Assembly (NCBI RefSeq): GCF_001429165.1
Contig: NZ_LMIR01000002.1
Coordinates: forward strand, 124,001-188,000
Direction of reading: 5' to 3'
Length of the DNA stretch: 64,000 nucleotides
Origin: Agromyces sp. Root81
GTDB lineage: Bacteria; Actinomycetota; Actinomycetes; Actinomycetales; Microbacteriaceae
Part shown: piece by piece, positions 24,264-33,254 of the stretch
How the letters are laid out: the number at the start of each line of letters is the position of its first letter
Numbering within the stretch: the first letter of the stretch is position 1
Position numbers and translations under genes: made by a program
The notes under the pieces: generated by a model
The model's input: the letters and a program-made list of their open reading frames with translations, nothing else
What the model was told of the DNA's origin: nothing
The model's database searches: none

Positions 24264-25777
24264 GCGGCGGCTCCTTCTGCGGGGGCTTCGCCGGCCATCA
24301 TCAGGCCGAGCACGTCTCGTGGGGTGTCGCCCGGCACGATGCCGACGATGCGACCGCGGTACATGACCATGATGCGGTCGGCGAGGGCGGCCACTTCGTC
24401 GAGTTCGGTCGAGACGACGACGACGGGGACTCCGGCATCGCGCGTGGCGACGATGCGCTTGTGGATGAACTCGATCGAGCCGACGTCGACGCCGCGCGTC
24501 GGCTGGGCCGCGACGAACAGGCTCAGGTCTCGGCTGAGCTCTCGCGCGAGCACGACCTTCTGCTGGTTGCCGCCCGAGAGCCGGCCGACCTTCTCGTCGA
24601 TGCCCTGGGTGCGGACGTCGAACTCCTTCACGCGATCGCGTGCGAACTCGGCGAGGAACCCGCGCTGGATGTTGCCGGCCTTGACGAACGGCGCGCCGCT
24701 CGACCGGTCGAGCATGAGGTTCTCGGCGATCGAGAACTCGCCGACGAGGCCGTCCTCGTTGCGATCCTCGGGAATGAAGCCGACGCCGGCGTCGAGGATC
24801 TTGCGCACGTTCTCGGTCGTGAGGTCGACGCCGTCGAGCTTGATCGAGCCCTGCACGCGCGGCTGGAGCCCGACGAGCGCCTCGGTGAGCTCGGTCTGCC
24901 CGTTGCCCTGCACGCCGGCGACCGCGAGGATCTCGCCTTTGCGCACGGTGAAGCTCACGTCGTTGACGACGAGCTGGCCGATGGGGTCGATGACGCTGAG
25001 GCCCTCGACGACGAGAGCGGCGTCGCCGACCTTCGGCTCGTCCTTGTGCACGGTGAGCTCGACGGCGCGGCCCACCATGAGGGCGGCGAGCTCGGCGTTC
25101 GACGCGGTCGGCGACGCCTCGCCGACGACCTTGCCGAGGCGGATCACGGTGATGCGGTCGGCGACCTCGCGCACCTCGCGGAGCTTGTGGGTGATGAAGA
25201 CGATGGAGGTGCCGGCCTCCTTCAGCTGACGCATGATCTGCATCAGCTCGTCGGTCTCCTGCGGCGTGAGCACTGCAGTGGGCTCGTCGAAGACGAGCAC
25301 CTTGGCGTCGCGCGAGAGCGCCTTGATGATCTCGACGCGCTGCTGCACGCCGACGGGCAGGTCGTCGACGAGCGCGTCGGGATCGACGTCGAACCCGAAC
25401 CGATCCGAGATCTCACGCACGCGGGCGCGAGCCGTCGCGAGGTCGAGGATGCCGCCGGCCTTCGTGGACTCGTGGCCGAGCATGACGTTCTCGGCGACGG
25501 TGAAGACGGGGATCAGCATGAAGTGCTGGTGCACCATGCCGATGCCCGCGGCCATGGCATCGCCTGGTCCGGCGAAGTGCTGCACCTCATCGTTGAGGAG
25601 CACCTCGCCCCCGTCGGCCTGATAGAGGCCGTAGAGCACGTTCATGAGGGTCGACTTGCCTGCGCCGTTCTCACCGAGGAGGGCGTGGATCTCGCCGGCC
25701 TCCACGGTGAGGTCGATGTGGTCGTTGGCGACCAAGCTGCCGAATCGCTTCGTGATACCGCGAAGTTCGAGCTTCAT
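24260..25777 (-). CDS. Nucleoside ABC transporter ATP-binding protein (two ABC domains)
   Basis: A 505-residue protein with two fused nucleotide-binding domains, as in sugar/nucleoside ATPases such as RnsB/NupO. Domain 1 has Walker A GENGAGKST, a degenerate signature region (LPVGVQQRVEIIKAL) and Walker B VLVFDEPTAVL. Domain 2 has VAGVQGNGQTEL in place of a canonical Walker A, signature LSGGNQQKVVLAREL and LFVAAQPTRGVD in place of Walker B with catalytic Glu. The asymmetry is normal for this subfamily: one catalytic site is intact. ATG 25777. The intergenic region before it holds the lipoprotein terminator-like hairpin, so part of the transcript may stop after the lipoprotein gene, favouring excess binding protein. 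Confidence 0.93.
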   Translation of the reverse strand: MKLELRGITKRFGSLVANDHIDLTVEAGEIHALLGENGAGKSTLMNVLYGLYQADGGEVLLNDEVQHFAGPGDAMAAGIGMVHQHFMLIPVFTVAENVMLGHESTKAGGILDLATARARVREISDRFGFDVDPDALVDDLPVGVQQRVEIIKALSRDAKVLVFDEPTAVLTPQETDELMQIMRQLKEAGTSIVFITHKLREVREVADRITVIRLGKVVGEASPTASNAELAALMVGRAVELTVHKDEPKVGDAALVVEGLSVIDPIGQLVVNDVSFTVRKGEILAVAGVQGNGQTELTEALVGLQPRVQGSIKLDGVDLTTENVRKILDAGVGFIPEDRNEDGLVGEFSIAENLMLDRSSGAPFVKAGNIQRGFLAEFARDRVKEFDVRTQGIDEKVGRLSGGNQQKVVLARELSRDLSLFVAAQPTRGVDVGSIEFIHKRIVATRDAGVPVVVVSTELDEVAALADRIMVMYRGRIVGIVPGDTPRDVLGLMMAGEAPAEGAAA

Positions 25778-25895
25778 GCTCCCGATCCTAGTGAGAGTGC
25801 GGCATCTGTTGGAGATGCTGCGCGGATGTTGTGGGACCAGAGGAGGCCCCGCTCAGATGTTGCCCTGCTCGCGCGAACGCGCACCCGGACGCCGA

Positions 25896-25927
25896 ATCGG
25901 GGAGGCCGGCAAGCCGACCTCCCCGAT
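25896..25927. terminator. Hairpin between lipoprotein and ATPase genes
   Basis: ATCGGGGAGG / CCTCCCCGAT 10-bp outer stem, one C-A mismatch, then CGGC/GCCG. It lies 16 bp after the lipoprotein stop on the minus strand and could partly terminate, leaving more lipoprotein than transporter mRNA. Confidence 0.6.
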
Positions 25928-25942
25928 CCGTGGTGCCTCGAC

Positions 25943-27034
25943 TCAGCCGGCGAGGTAGGAGTCGACCGTCACGTCGCCCGCGATGATCGCAGCCTTGAGG
26001 TCGTCGAGCTCGGCCTGGAGCGTCGGAGAGACCTTCGACTCGAAGTCGTGGAACGGCGCGAGGCCGACGCCCTCGTTCTCGAGGGTGCCGAGGAACGGCG
26101 CCGGGTCGAAGTCGCCGTTGCCGGCGGCCAGCACGGCCTCGTAGGTACCGACGTCGATGCCCTTGAGGATCGAGGTCAGCACGAGGTCGGCGACCGACGG
26201 GTCGGTCTCGGTGAAGTCGGCGTCGACGCCCATGAGTGCGACGTCACTGCCGGAGTCGCGGATCGCGGCTGCGGCCGACTGGTAGATCGGGCCGCCGACG
26301 GGCAGCATCACGTCGACGTTCTGGTCGAGCAGGCCCTGCGCGGTCTGGCGCGCGGTGTCGTTGGCCTCGAAGCCACCGGTGAAGAGACCGTCGGTGCCGT
26401 CCCAGCCGAGGACCGTGACGCCCTTGCCCTTCTCTTCGTTGTAGTAGTCGACGCCCTGCTTGAAGCCGTCCATGAAGATGGAGACGGTCGGGAAGTTCAT
26501 GCCGCCGAACGTGCCGACCGTGTTGGTCTTCGTGTAGTCGGCAGCAGCGTAGCCGCCGAGGAACGCGGCCTGGGCCGTGTCGAAGAGGATCGGCTTGATG
26601 TTCGGCGCGTCGACCTCGCTGTCGAAGTCGTTGTCGGCCGCATCGTCGATGATGACGTACTCGATGTCGGGGTTCTCGAGCGCGGACTCGACCGTGGCGG
26701 CCGAGAGCGCGAAGCCGACGGTGACGATCAGGTCGCAGCCCTGGTCGACGAGGCTCGTGATGTTCGGCGCGTAGTCGGTCTCGGAGTCGGACTGGACCTC
26801 GGTCAGCTTGACGCCGAGCTCCTCCGCTGCCTTCGTGGCACCCTCGAAGCCGAGCTGGTTGAAGGACTTGTCGTCGAAGCCGCCGGCATCGGACACCATG
26901 CAGGGCTTGAAGTCGATGGCCTCGCCACCGTCGCCGCCCGATTCTTCAGGTGCGGATGCGCAACCGGCGAGCAGCACGGCTGCACCGAGCAGCGCGAGAC
27001 CGCTGAACGCGGCCTTCTTGGTCGTGACCTTCAC
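25943..27034 (-). CDS. BMP-family nucleoside-binding lipoprotein, copy 1
   Basis: A 363-residue substrate-binding lipoprotein of the Bmp/PnrA (Med) family. A GTG start follows GGAGG by 5 nt. The signal peptide ends in the lipobox LLAGC (lipidated Cys25), and the mature protein starts with a Ser/Gly-rich tether. PnrA-type motifs follow: VSDAGGFDDKSFNQLGFEGA, DLIVTVGFALSAAT, FLGGYAAADYTKTNTVGTFGG and ILKGIDVGTYEAVLAAG. Purine/pyrimidine nucleosides are the known ligands of this family, and the genes downstream (ATPase, permeases, cdd, deoA, add) fit. It is a diverged paralogue of the next gene upstream. Confidence 0.92.
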   Translation of the reverse strand: MKVTTKKAAFSGLALLGAAVLLAGCASAPEESGGDGGEAIDFKPCMVSDAGGFDDKSFNQLGFEGATKAAEELGVKLTEVQSDSETDYAPNITSLVDQGCDLIVTVGFALSAATVESALENPDIEYVIIDDAADNDFDSEVDAPNIKPILFDTAQAAFLGGYAAADYTKTNTVGTFGGMNFPTVSIFMDGFKQGVDYYNEEKGKGVTVLGWDGTDGLFTGGFEANDTARQTAQGLLDQNVDVMLPVGGPIYQSAAAAIRDSGSDVALMGVDADFTETDPSVADLVLTSILKGIDVGTYEAVLAAGNGDFDPAPFLGTLENEGVGLAPFHDFESKVSPTLQAELDDLKAAIIAGDVTVDSYLAG

Positions 27035-27157
27035 TGTGTCCTCCAAAGACTGTCGCCCCGACCGTTCCGAGGCTCGTGCAGTCACGTTACCGAATGTTGC
27101 GCCGCGCGCCATCTCTCCGAGGGTCGACGACGTCCAATGGTTATCAAGACGCGATGT

Positions 27158-27175
27158 TCTGCTCATATGAGCAGA
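27158..27175. promoter_or_regulatory. 18-bp palindromic operator candidate upstream of the BMP gene
   Basis: Perfect palindrome TCTGCTCATATGAGCAGA in the 164-bp gap between the two lipoprotein genes, about 125 bp before the GTG start at 27034. The centre is AT-rich in a GC-rich genome, as in GntR/LacI/DeoR-type operators. It could instead be a weak terminator of the upstream lipoprotein gene, but lacks GC strength. Confidence 0.5.
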
Positions 27176-27198
27176 GCGGATGCCCCGATCAGGGGTTC

Positions 27199-28305
27199 TC
27201 ACGGAGCGCTCGGCGACTCCACCACGATCTCGCCCGCGATGATCGCCTGCCGGAGGCCCTCGATCTCGCCGTCGAGCGCCGGCGGCACGATGGCGGCGAG
27301 ATCGTGGTACGGGGCGATCTCGACGCCGCCGTTCTCGAGCGTGCCGACGAACGGCTCGTTCGAGAAGGTCTCGTCGAGCACTGCGCCGACGATCTCGACC
27401 ATCGCGTCCTGCGTGTTCTTCAGCACGCTCGTGAGGATCACAGGGCGATACTCCGCAGCGAGCGACTCGTACCCGTCGCTGTCGACCCAGATGATCGAGA
27501 CGCCGCCGCGTTCGAGCGCTGCCGACGCCGCGCCCTCGCCGACCTGGCCGGCGACGGGGAGGATGACGTCGGCGCCCTGATCGATGAAGCTCTCGGCGAG
27601 GGTCTTGCCCTTGTTGACGTCTTCGAAGTCGCCGGTGAAGGCGCCGTCCTGGGCGGCCTTGTCCCAGCCGAGCACGCGCACCTGTGCGCCGTGCACCTCG
27701 TTGTACTTCGCGACGCCGTCGACGAAGCCGTCCATGAAGAGGGTGACGGGCGGCTGGTTGCCGCCACCGAAGGTCGCGACCACCCCGGTCTTCGAGACCC
27801 CCGCCGCGAGGTAGCCGGCGAGGTAGGAGGCCTGCGCGGTGTCGAAGACCACCGGCTTGACGTTGTCGGCCTCGACGGTCTCGTCGACGATCGCGAACGC
27901 GAGCTCCGGGTTCTTCCCGGCCTGGTCGAGCGTCGACTCCGCGAGCTCCCAGCCGACCGTGACGATGAGCTCGCAGCCCGATTCGACGGCCTGCTGCACG
28001 TTCGGTGCGAGGTCGGTCTCGCCGGTCGAGACGATCGCCTCGGCCTCGATGCCGTACTCGTCTTCGGCCTGCTGCAGCCCCTCCCAGCTCGACTGGTTGA
28101 ACGAGCGGTCCTCGAGGCCGCCGGAGTTCGTGACCATGCGCACGCACGTCTCGCTCGCCGCGCCGTCGTCTCCGGATTCCGGAGCGGGCGCGCAGGCCGC
28201 GAGCGCCACGGATGCCACGGCCAGCGCGGCCGCGGCGGACATGCTTCGGCGCAGCGCCATTCGACGACCAGCACCCCGCCCGCGCGATTCTCGACCCTGA
28301 GACAT
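27199..28305 (-). CDS. BMP-family nucleoside-binding lipoprotein, copy 2
   Basis: A 368-residue lipoprotein of the same family. The lipobox is VALAAC (Cys38 from the first ATG) and is preceded by an arginine-rich n-region. If translation starts at ATG 28260 the signal peptide has a more usual length (Cys23); both starts have weak ribosome binding sites. Family motifs: VTNSGGLEDRSFNQSSWEGL, ELIVTVGWELAEST, YLAGYLAAGVSKTGVVATFGGG and TSVLKNTQDAMVEIVGAVLDE. It resembles copy 1 along its length but with many substitutions in ligand-pocket regions, so a different nucleoside specificity is likely (inference). The guanylyltransferase gene ends 23 bp upstream. Confidence 0.9.
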   Translation of the reverse strand: MSQGRESRGRGAGRRMALRRSMSAAAALAVASVALAACAPAPESGDDGAASETCVRMVTNSGGLEDRSFNQSSWEGLQQAEDEYGIEAEAIVSTGETDLAPNVQQAVESGCELIVTVGWELAESTLDQAGKNPELAFAIVDETVEADNVKPVVFDTAQASYLAGYLAAGVSKTGVVATFGGGNQPPVTLFMDGFVDGVAKYNEVHGAQVRVLGWDKAAQDGAFTGDFEDVNKGKTLAESFIDQGADVILPVAGQVGEGAASAALERGGVSIIWVDSDGYESLAAEYRPVILTSVLKNTQDAMVEIVGAVLDETFSNEPFVGTLENGGVEIAPYHDLAAIVPPALDGEIEGLRQAIIAGEIVVESPSAP

Positions 28306-28327
28306 CCGGTACCCGCTCTCTCGCGCC

Positions 28328-29446
28328 CTAGAGCACGTCGTTGGACCCGCCGAGCCGGAGGGCGTCGACGACCGCCTTGACCCGCTGGGCGTGCTCGCTC
28401 GTCGTGACGAGCAGCGCGTCGGGCGTGTCGACGACGACGATATCGTGCACGCCGATCAGGCTGATGACCCGCTTCGACCGGCTGACGACGATGCCGCTCG
28501 AGGCGTCGGAGAGCACGCGCGCGTTCTCGCCGAGGATCGCGAGCTCGCCGGACCGGCCGGCGGTGTTGAGCTTGGCGAGCGAGGCGAAGTCGCCCACGTC
28601 GTCCCACACGAAGTGCCCGCGGATGACGGCGAGCCGTCCGGCGGCGGCCGCCGGCTCGGCGACCGAGTAGTCGATCGCGATCTTCTCGAGGCGCGGCCAG
28701 ATCCGGTCGACGGCCGGGCCGCGCGTGGCCGGATCGTCCCACGCCTCGGCGAGTTCGATGAGGCCGGCGTGCAGCTCGGGCTTGTTCCGCGCGATCTCGG
28801 CGAGCAGCGCGTCGGCGCGCGCGATGAACATGCCGGCGTTCCAGAGGTGCTTGCCGCCCGCGAGGTAGCGCTTGGCGGTGTCGAGGTCGGGCTTCTCGAC
28901 GAAGCTCGCGACGGCCTCGACGTGCTCGGCCCCGTCGACCTCGAGCGGTGCGCCGCACTCGATGTAGCCGAATCCGACGGCGGGCTCGGTCGGCGTGATG
29001 CCGATCGTCGCGATGTACCCGGCGCGGGCGGCAGCCACGGCGTCGGTCACGGCCGCACGCAAGAGCGCGGTGCCGGAGATCACGTGGTCGGCCGCGAACG
29101 AGCCGATGATGACGCCCGGCTCCCGGCGCTCGAGGATCGCGGCGGCGAGGCCGATCGCAGCCGTCGAGTCGCGCGGCTCGCTCTCGAGCACGACGTTGTG
29201 GTCGGCGAGGCCCGGCAGCTGCGACTCGACCGCTGCGCGGTGTGCGCGACCGGTGACGACCATGATGCGGTCGTCGCCCGAGAGCGGGGCCAGTCGATCC
29301 CAGGTGTCCTTGAGGAGCGTCTGGCCGGATCCCGTGAGGTCGTGCAGGAACTTCGGCGCATCGGCGCGCGAGAGCGGCCACAGCCGCGAGCCCACGCCAC
29401 CGGCGGGGATGACGCTGTAGAAGCCGTCGATCGGGGTTTCGTCCAT
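28328..29446 (-). CDS. manC: Mannose-1-phosphate guanylyltransferase
   Basis: A 372-residue nucleotidyltransferase making GDP-mannose from mannose-1-phosphate and GTP, for glycans and lipomannans. It has the GMP signature VIPAGGVGSRLWPLSR with PKFLHDL close behind, ESEPRDSTAAIGLAA, SFAADHVI (metal Asp), VEKPD, KHLWNAGMFIARAD and FVWDDVGDFASL. It lacks the C-terminal isomerase domain of bifunctional enzymes. ATG 29446 lies exactly 6 nt after TAAGCT (29458 to 29453), so it is probably leaderless; an in-frame GTG two codons earlier is disfavoured. Confidence 0.92.
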   Translation of the reverse strand: MDETPIDGFYSVIPAGGVGSRLWPLSRADAPKFLHDLTGSGQTLLKDTWDRLAPLSGDDRIMVVTGRAHRAAVESQLPGLADHNVVLESEPRDSTAAIGLAAAILERREPGVIIGSFAADHVISGTALLRAAVTDAVAAARAGYIATIGITPTEPAVGFGYIECGAPLEVDGAEHVEAVASFVEKPDLDTAKRYLAGGKHLWNAGMFIARADALLAEIARNKPELHAGLIELAEAWDDPATRGPAVDRIWPRLEKIAIDYSVAEPAAAAGRLAVIRGHFVWDDVGDFASLAKLNTAGRSGELAILGENARVLSDASSGIVVSRSKRVISLIGVHDIVVVDTPDALLVTTSEHAQRVKAVVDALRLGGSNDVL

Positions 29447-29452
29447 CCGCAC

Positions 29453-29458
29453 AGCTTA
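29453..29458 (-). promoter_or_regulatory. -10 element for leaderless manC
   Basis: TAAGCT on the minus strand, 6 nt before ATG 29446. It would drive manC and possibly the BMP lipoprotein genes behind it. Confidence 0.5.
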
Positions 29459-29489
29459 ACCGGCGTGCTCTTCGGCCGACACGGGCAGC

Positions 29490-29570
29490 GGATGCCGCGG
29501 CATCCGGTATCTCGACATCGAGAGAGTTCGGCAAGGCTGAGCGGCGGCCGCTCCGGCTCGGGTCTACACT
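29490..29570 (+). promoter_or_regulatory. sdh upstream region: two palindromes and a -10 candidate
   Basis: Three elements precede sdhC. GGATGCCGCGGCATCC (29490-29505) is a perfect 16-bp palindrome of the type repeated elsewhere in the window. TCTCGACATCGAGA (29510-29523) has 6-bp arms and a 2-nt centre and looks like a repressor/activator site. TACACT (29565-29570) is a possible -10 about 70 nt before the ATG. No good -35 is visible at 17 bp. The region is also the divergent promoter area of manC. Confidence 0.45.
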
Positions 29571-29640
29571 CGACTCGGGCCGTGTGCCCGTCATGCCCCG
29601 GTATCTTCGGGGCGATTCACACAGCCAGGGAGGGTTGTTC

Positions 29641-30063
29641 ATGCCAGAGACTTCGGCAGGAACCCTGACCGCACCCGCGAAGCCTGCGAAACAGAAGCCT
29701 GGTGGCACGCTGTACCGCGGCCGTGAGGGTATGTGGTCATGGGTGCTGCACCGCATCACCGGTGTCGCCATCTTCTTCTTCCTCCTCGTGCACATCCTCG
29801 ACACGGCGCTCGTGCGGGTCAGCCCCGAGGCGTACAACGCGGTCATCGGCACCTACCAGACGCCCATCATGGGCCTCGGCGAGGTCGCCCTGGTCGGTGC
29901 GATCGTGTTCCACGCCTTCAACGGCCTGCGCGTGATCCTCGTCGACTTCTGGTCGTGGGCGACCCGGCACCAGAAGGTGCTGTTCTACATCGTCATCGCC
30001 CTCTGGGTGGTCACGATGCTCGCCTTCACGCCGCGCCACCTCATCAACGTCTTCAGCCACTAG
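29641..30063 (+). CDS. sdhC: Succinate dehydrogenase cytochrome b556 subunit
   Basis: A 140-residue membrane anchor of complex II. It binds heme b and quinone together with SdhD and holds SdhAB to the inner face of the membrane. A polar N-terminus leads to the family motif MWSWVLHRITGVAIFFFLLVHILDTALV, with a heme-ligand-type His in the first membrane helix. Two further membrane helices include VFHAFNGLRVILVDF. ATG 29641 is preceded by GGGAGGG. First gene of sdhCDAB. Confidence 0.95.
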   Translation: MPETSAGTLTAPAKPAKQKPGGTLYRGREGMWSWVLHRITGVAIFFFLLVHILDTALVRVSPEAYNAVIGTYQTPIMGLGEVALVGAIVFHAFNGLRVILVDFWSWATRHQKVLFYIVIALWVVTMLAFTPRHLINVFSH

Positions 30064-30076
30064 GGAGCCGCGGGAC

Positions 30077-30508
30077 ATGACTGCCATCGAATTCTCCGAT
30101 CGCCCGCGCCGCCGCGGTGTCAACCTGGAGAAGTGGGGCTGGATCTACATGCGCGCTTCGGGCGTCGTGCTGATCGTGCTCATCTTCGGACACCTCTTCA
30201 TGAACCTCATGGTCGGAGACGGCGTCAAGGCCATCGACTTCGGCTTCGTCGGCGGCAAGTGGGCCGACCCGTTCTGGCAGTGGTGGGATGTGCTGATGCT
30301 CTGGCTCGCCCTCATCCACGGCGCCAACGGCATGCGCACGATCGTCAACGACTACACGAACCCCGGCCTCGTGCAGAAGGTGCTGAAGGGCGCCCTCTTC
30401 GCCGCCGCGGCCGTGCTCATCATCCTCGGCACCCTCGTCGTCTTCACCTTCGAGCCCTGCCCGGTCGGCGCCCCCGCCGACCTGCTTCCCTCGTTCTGCG
30501 CCGCATAG
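30077..30508 (+). CDS. sdhD: Succinate dehydrogenase membrane anchor subunit
   Basis: A 143-residue partner of SdhC with three membrane helices (about residues 28-45, 68-88, 103-128). [23 protein letters not shown] and [17 protein letters not shown] are characteristic, with His residues that can ligate heme or act in quinone binding. It lies 13 nt after sdhC and 7 nt before sdhA. The C-terminus ends in [19 protein letters not shown] with two cysteines of unknown role. Confidence 0.93.
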   Translation: MTAIEFSDRPRRRGVNLEKWGWIYMRASGVVLIVLIFGHLFMNLMVGDGVKAIDFGFVGGKWADPFWQWWDVLMLWLALIHGANGMRTIVNDYTNPGLVQKVLKGALFAAAAVLIILGTLVVFTFEPCPVGAPADLLPSFCAA

Positions 30509-30515
30509 GAGATCC

Positions 30516-32339
30516 GTGAACACCCAGAGCGCCGACGCCGAGACCACGGTCATCGACGGCGTCCACTACCACCAGTTCGACATCGTCATCGTGGGCGCCG
30601 GCGGCGCCGGCATGCGAGCGGCGATCGAGGCCGGCCCCGGCGCGAAGACCGCGGTCATCTCGAAGCTCTACCCCACTCGCTCGCACACGGGTGCGGCGCA
30701 GGGCGGCATGGCCGCGGCGCTCGCGAACGTCGAGGAGGACAGCTGGGAGTGGCACACCTTCGACACCGTCAAGGGCGGCGACTACCTCGTCGACCAGGAC
30801 GCGGCCGAGATCCTCGCGAAAGAGGCGATCGACGCGGTCATCGACCTCGAGAACATGGGCCTGCCGTTCAACCGCACGCCCGAGGGCAAGATCGACCAGC
30901 GCCGCTTCGGCGGCCACACCCGCGACCACGGCAAGGCGCCCGTGCGCCGGGCGTGCTACGCGGCCGACCGCACCGGCCACATGATCCTGCAGACGCTGTT
31001 CCAGAACTGCGTCAGGCTCGGCATCAACTTCTTCAACGAGTACTACGTGCTCGACCTCGTCATGACCGAGGTCGACGGGCCGGATGGATCAAAGACGAAG
31101 CAGCCCTCGGGCGTCGTCGCCTACGACCTCGCCTCGGGCGAACTGCACGTCTTCCAGGCCAAGGCCGTGATCTTCGCGACCGGTGGCTTCGGCAAGATCT
31201 ACAAGACCACCTCGAACGCGCACACCCTCACCGGTGACGGCGTCGGCATCATCTGGCGCAAGGGCCTGCCGCTGGAAGACATGGAGTTCTTCCAGTTCCA
31301 CCCGACCGGTCTCGCCGGTCTCGGCATCCTCCTCACCGAGGGGGCACGCGGCGAGGGCGCGATCCTCCGCAACGCCTCGGGCGAGCGCTTCATGGAGCGC
31401 TACGCCCCCACGATCAAGGACCTCGCACCGCGCGACATCGTCGCGCGGTGCATGGTGCAGGAGGTCGCGGAGGGCCGCGGCGCCGGGCCGCACAAGGACT
31501 ACGTGCTCCTCGACTGCACCCACCTCGGCGCAGAGGTGCTCGAGACGAAGCTGCCCGACATCACCGAGTTCGCACGCACCTATCTCGGTGTCGACCCGGT
31601 GTTCGAGCCGGTCCCCGTCATGCCCACCGCGCACTACGCCATGGGCGGCATCCCCACGAACGTCGCGGCAGAGGTGCTCTCCGACAACGACACCGTCGTG
31701 CCCGGCCTCTACGCAGCCGGCGAGTGCGCCTGCGTCTCCGTGCACGGCTCGAACCGACTCGGCACGAACTCCCTGCTCGACATCAACGTCTTCGGCAAGC
31801 GCGCCGGCCGCAACGCGGTCGAGTACGTCAAGACGGTCGACTTCACTCCCCTGCCGTCCGACCCCGCCGCAGCGGTCCGCGGCATGCTGGAGCAGCTCCG
31901 CGACTCCAACGGCACCGAGCGCATCGCCGCGATCCGCAAGGAACTGCAGGACGAGATGGACAAGAACGCCCAGGTGTTCCGCACCGACGAGTCCCTCGAG
32001 CACGTCACGACGGTCATCGCCGGTCTCCGCGAGCGGTACAAGAACGTCGCCGTGCACGACAAGGGCAAGCGTTTCAACACCGACCTGCTCGAGGCCGTCG
32101 AGCTCGGCTTCCTCCTCGACCTCGCCGAGGTCGTCGTGTACTCGGCCCGCAACCGCCAGGAGAGCCGCGGCGGCCACATGCGCGACGACTTCCCGAACCG
32201 CGACGACGTCAACTACATGCAGCACACGATGGCGTACCTGTCGGGCGACGCGCACTCGTCGGATGCGGCCGACCACATCCGACTCGACTGGAAACCGGTG
32301 ACGATCACCCGCTACCAGCCCATGGAGAGGAAGTACTGA
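30516..32339 (+). CDS. sdhA: Succinate dehydrogenase flavoprotein subunit
   Basis: A 607-residue catalytic subunit oxidising succinate to fumarate with covalently bound FAD. GTG start after AGGAGA. The Rossmann motif is [18 protein letters not shown]. The flavin-linking His lies in [16 protein letters not shown]. Substrate/proton-relay residues are in [20 protein letters not shown] and [30 protein letters not shown] and [16 protein letters not shown] complete the FAD/substrate site. Size and order are normal. One base separates its stop from the sdhB GTG. Confidence 0.97.
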   Translation: MNTQSADAETTVIDGVHYHQFDIVIVGAGGAGMRAAIEAGPGAKTAVISKLYPTRSHTGAAQGGMAAALANVEEDSWEWHTFDTVKGGDYLVDQDAAEILAKEAIDAVIDLENMGLPFNRTPEGKIDQRRFGGHTRDHGKAPVRRACYAADRTGHMILQTLFQNCVRLGINFFNEYYVLDLVMTEVDGPDGSKTKQPSGVVAYDLASGELHVFQAKAVIFATGGFGKIYKTTSNAHTLTGDGVGIIWRKGLPLEDMEFFQFHPTGLAGLGILLTEGARGEGAILRNASGERFMERYAPTIKDLAPRDIVARCMVQEVAEGRGAGPHKDYVLLDCTHLGAEVLETKLPDITEFARTYLGVDPVFEPVPVMPTAHYAMGGIPTNVAAEVLSDNDTVVPGLYAAGECACVSVHGSNRLGTNSLLDINVFGKRAGRNAVEYVKTVDFTPLPSDPAAAVRGMLEQLRDSNGTERIAAIRKELQDEMDKNAQVFRTDESLEHVTTVIAGLRERYKNVAVHDKGKRFNTDLLEAVELGFLLDLAEVVVYSARNRQESRGGHMRDDFPNRDDVNYMQHTMAYLSGDAHSSDAADHIRLDWKPVTITRYQPMERKY

Positions 32340-32340
32340 C

Positions 32341-33099
32341 GTGAGCACTGCAACGCTCGAAGCCCAGTCGACGGATGCCGCGATCCAGTCGTTCACCGTC
32401 ACGTTCCTGATCCGCCGGTTCGACCCGGACGTCGACACCGAGCCGCGCTGGCAGGACTTCGACGTCGAGATGTACGCGACCGACCGCGTGCTCGACGCCC
32501 TGCACAAGATCAAGTGGGAGCAGGACGGTTCGCTGACCTTCCGCCGCTCGTGCGCGCACGGCATCTGCGGTTCCGACGCGATGCGCATCAACGGCCGCAA
32601 CCGACTGGCCTGCAAGACGCTCATCAAGGACCTCGACATCTCGAAGCCCATCTACGTGGAGGCCATCAAGGGCCTGCCGCTCGAGAAGGACCTCATCGTC
32701 GACATGGAGCCGTTCTTCGCGAGCTTCCGCGAGGTGCAGCCGTTCCTCGTCGCGAACTCGAAGCCCGAGGCCGGCAAGGAGCGCGTGCAGTCGGTCGCCG
32801 AGCGTGCGATCTTCGACGACACCACCAAGTGCATCCTGTGCGCGGCGTGCACCTCGTCGTGCCCGGTCTTCTGGACCGACGGCCAGTACTTCGGCCCCGC
32901 CGCGATCGTGAACGCGCACCGCTTCATCTTCGACTCGCGCGACGACAACGCGCAGACTCGCCTCGACATCCTCAACGACAAAGAGGGTGTGTGGCGCTGC
33001 CGCACGACCTTCAACTGCACCGAGGCGTGTCCGCGCGGCATCGAGGTCACGAAGGCCATCGCCGAGGTCAAGCAGGCCGTCATGCGCGGCAAGCCGTAG
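32341..33099 (+). CDS. sdhB: Succinate dehydrogenase iron-sulfur subunit
   Basis: A 252-residue electron-transfer subunit with three clusters. The [2Fe-2S] ligands are in SCAHGICGSDAM and NRLAC. The second cluster uses CILCAACTSSCPVF. The third uses CRTTFNCTEACPRGIEV. GTG start 1 nt after the sdhA stop. It passes electrons from the SdhA flavin to quinone at SdhCD. Last gene of the operon; two terminator hairpins follow. Confidence 0.97.
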   Translation: MSTATLEAQSTDAAIQSFTVTFLIRRFDPDVDTEPRWQDFDVEMYATDRVLDALHKIKWEQDGSLTFRRSCAHGICGSDAMRINGRNRLACKTLIKDLDISKPIYVEAIKGLPLEKDLIVDMEPFFASFREVQPFLVANSKPEAGKERVQSVAERAIFDDTTKCILCAACTSSCPVFWTDGQYFGPAAIVNAHRFIFDSRDDNAQTRLDILNDKEGVWRCRTTFNCTEACPRGIEVTKAIAEVKQAVMRGKP

Positions 33100-33118
33100 T
33101 CGCACCACCACTGCAGGT

Positions 33119-33164
33119 CGAGCCTGCCGGATCCCGCTGAGGCGGGGCATCCGGCGGGCTCGAC
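33119..33164 (+). terminator. sdh operon terminator
   Basis: Long imperfect stem: TCGAGCC-T-GCCGGAT-C-CCGC, loop TGAG, GCGGGGC-ATCCGGC-GGGCTCGA, followed by CTCGTTT. It lies 20 bp after the sdhB stop. Confidence 0.75.
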
Positions 33165-33207
33165 TCGTTTCCGGGCGCCTGACAGCACGTCATCCGGGCA
33201 CGAGAGA

Positions 33208-33232
33208 GGGCCGGGTCATCGACCCGGCCCTT
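33208..33232. terminator. Terminator hairpin of the giant surface protein gene
   Basis: Perfect 11-bp stem AGGGCCGGGTC, loop ATC, GACCCGGCCCT, 22 bp after the minus-strand stop at 33255. It can also back up the sdh terminator from the other side. Confidence 0.8.
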
Positions 33233-33254
33233 CCCGTTCGCGGTGGCGACGCCG

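Noticed and set aside
24461..27580. 1039-codon plus-strand open frame over the ABC transporter genes
   Set aside because: Antisense shadow of clearly identified ATPase and lipoprotein genes; composition is that of a reversed frame.
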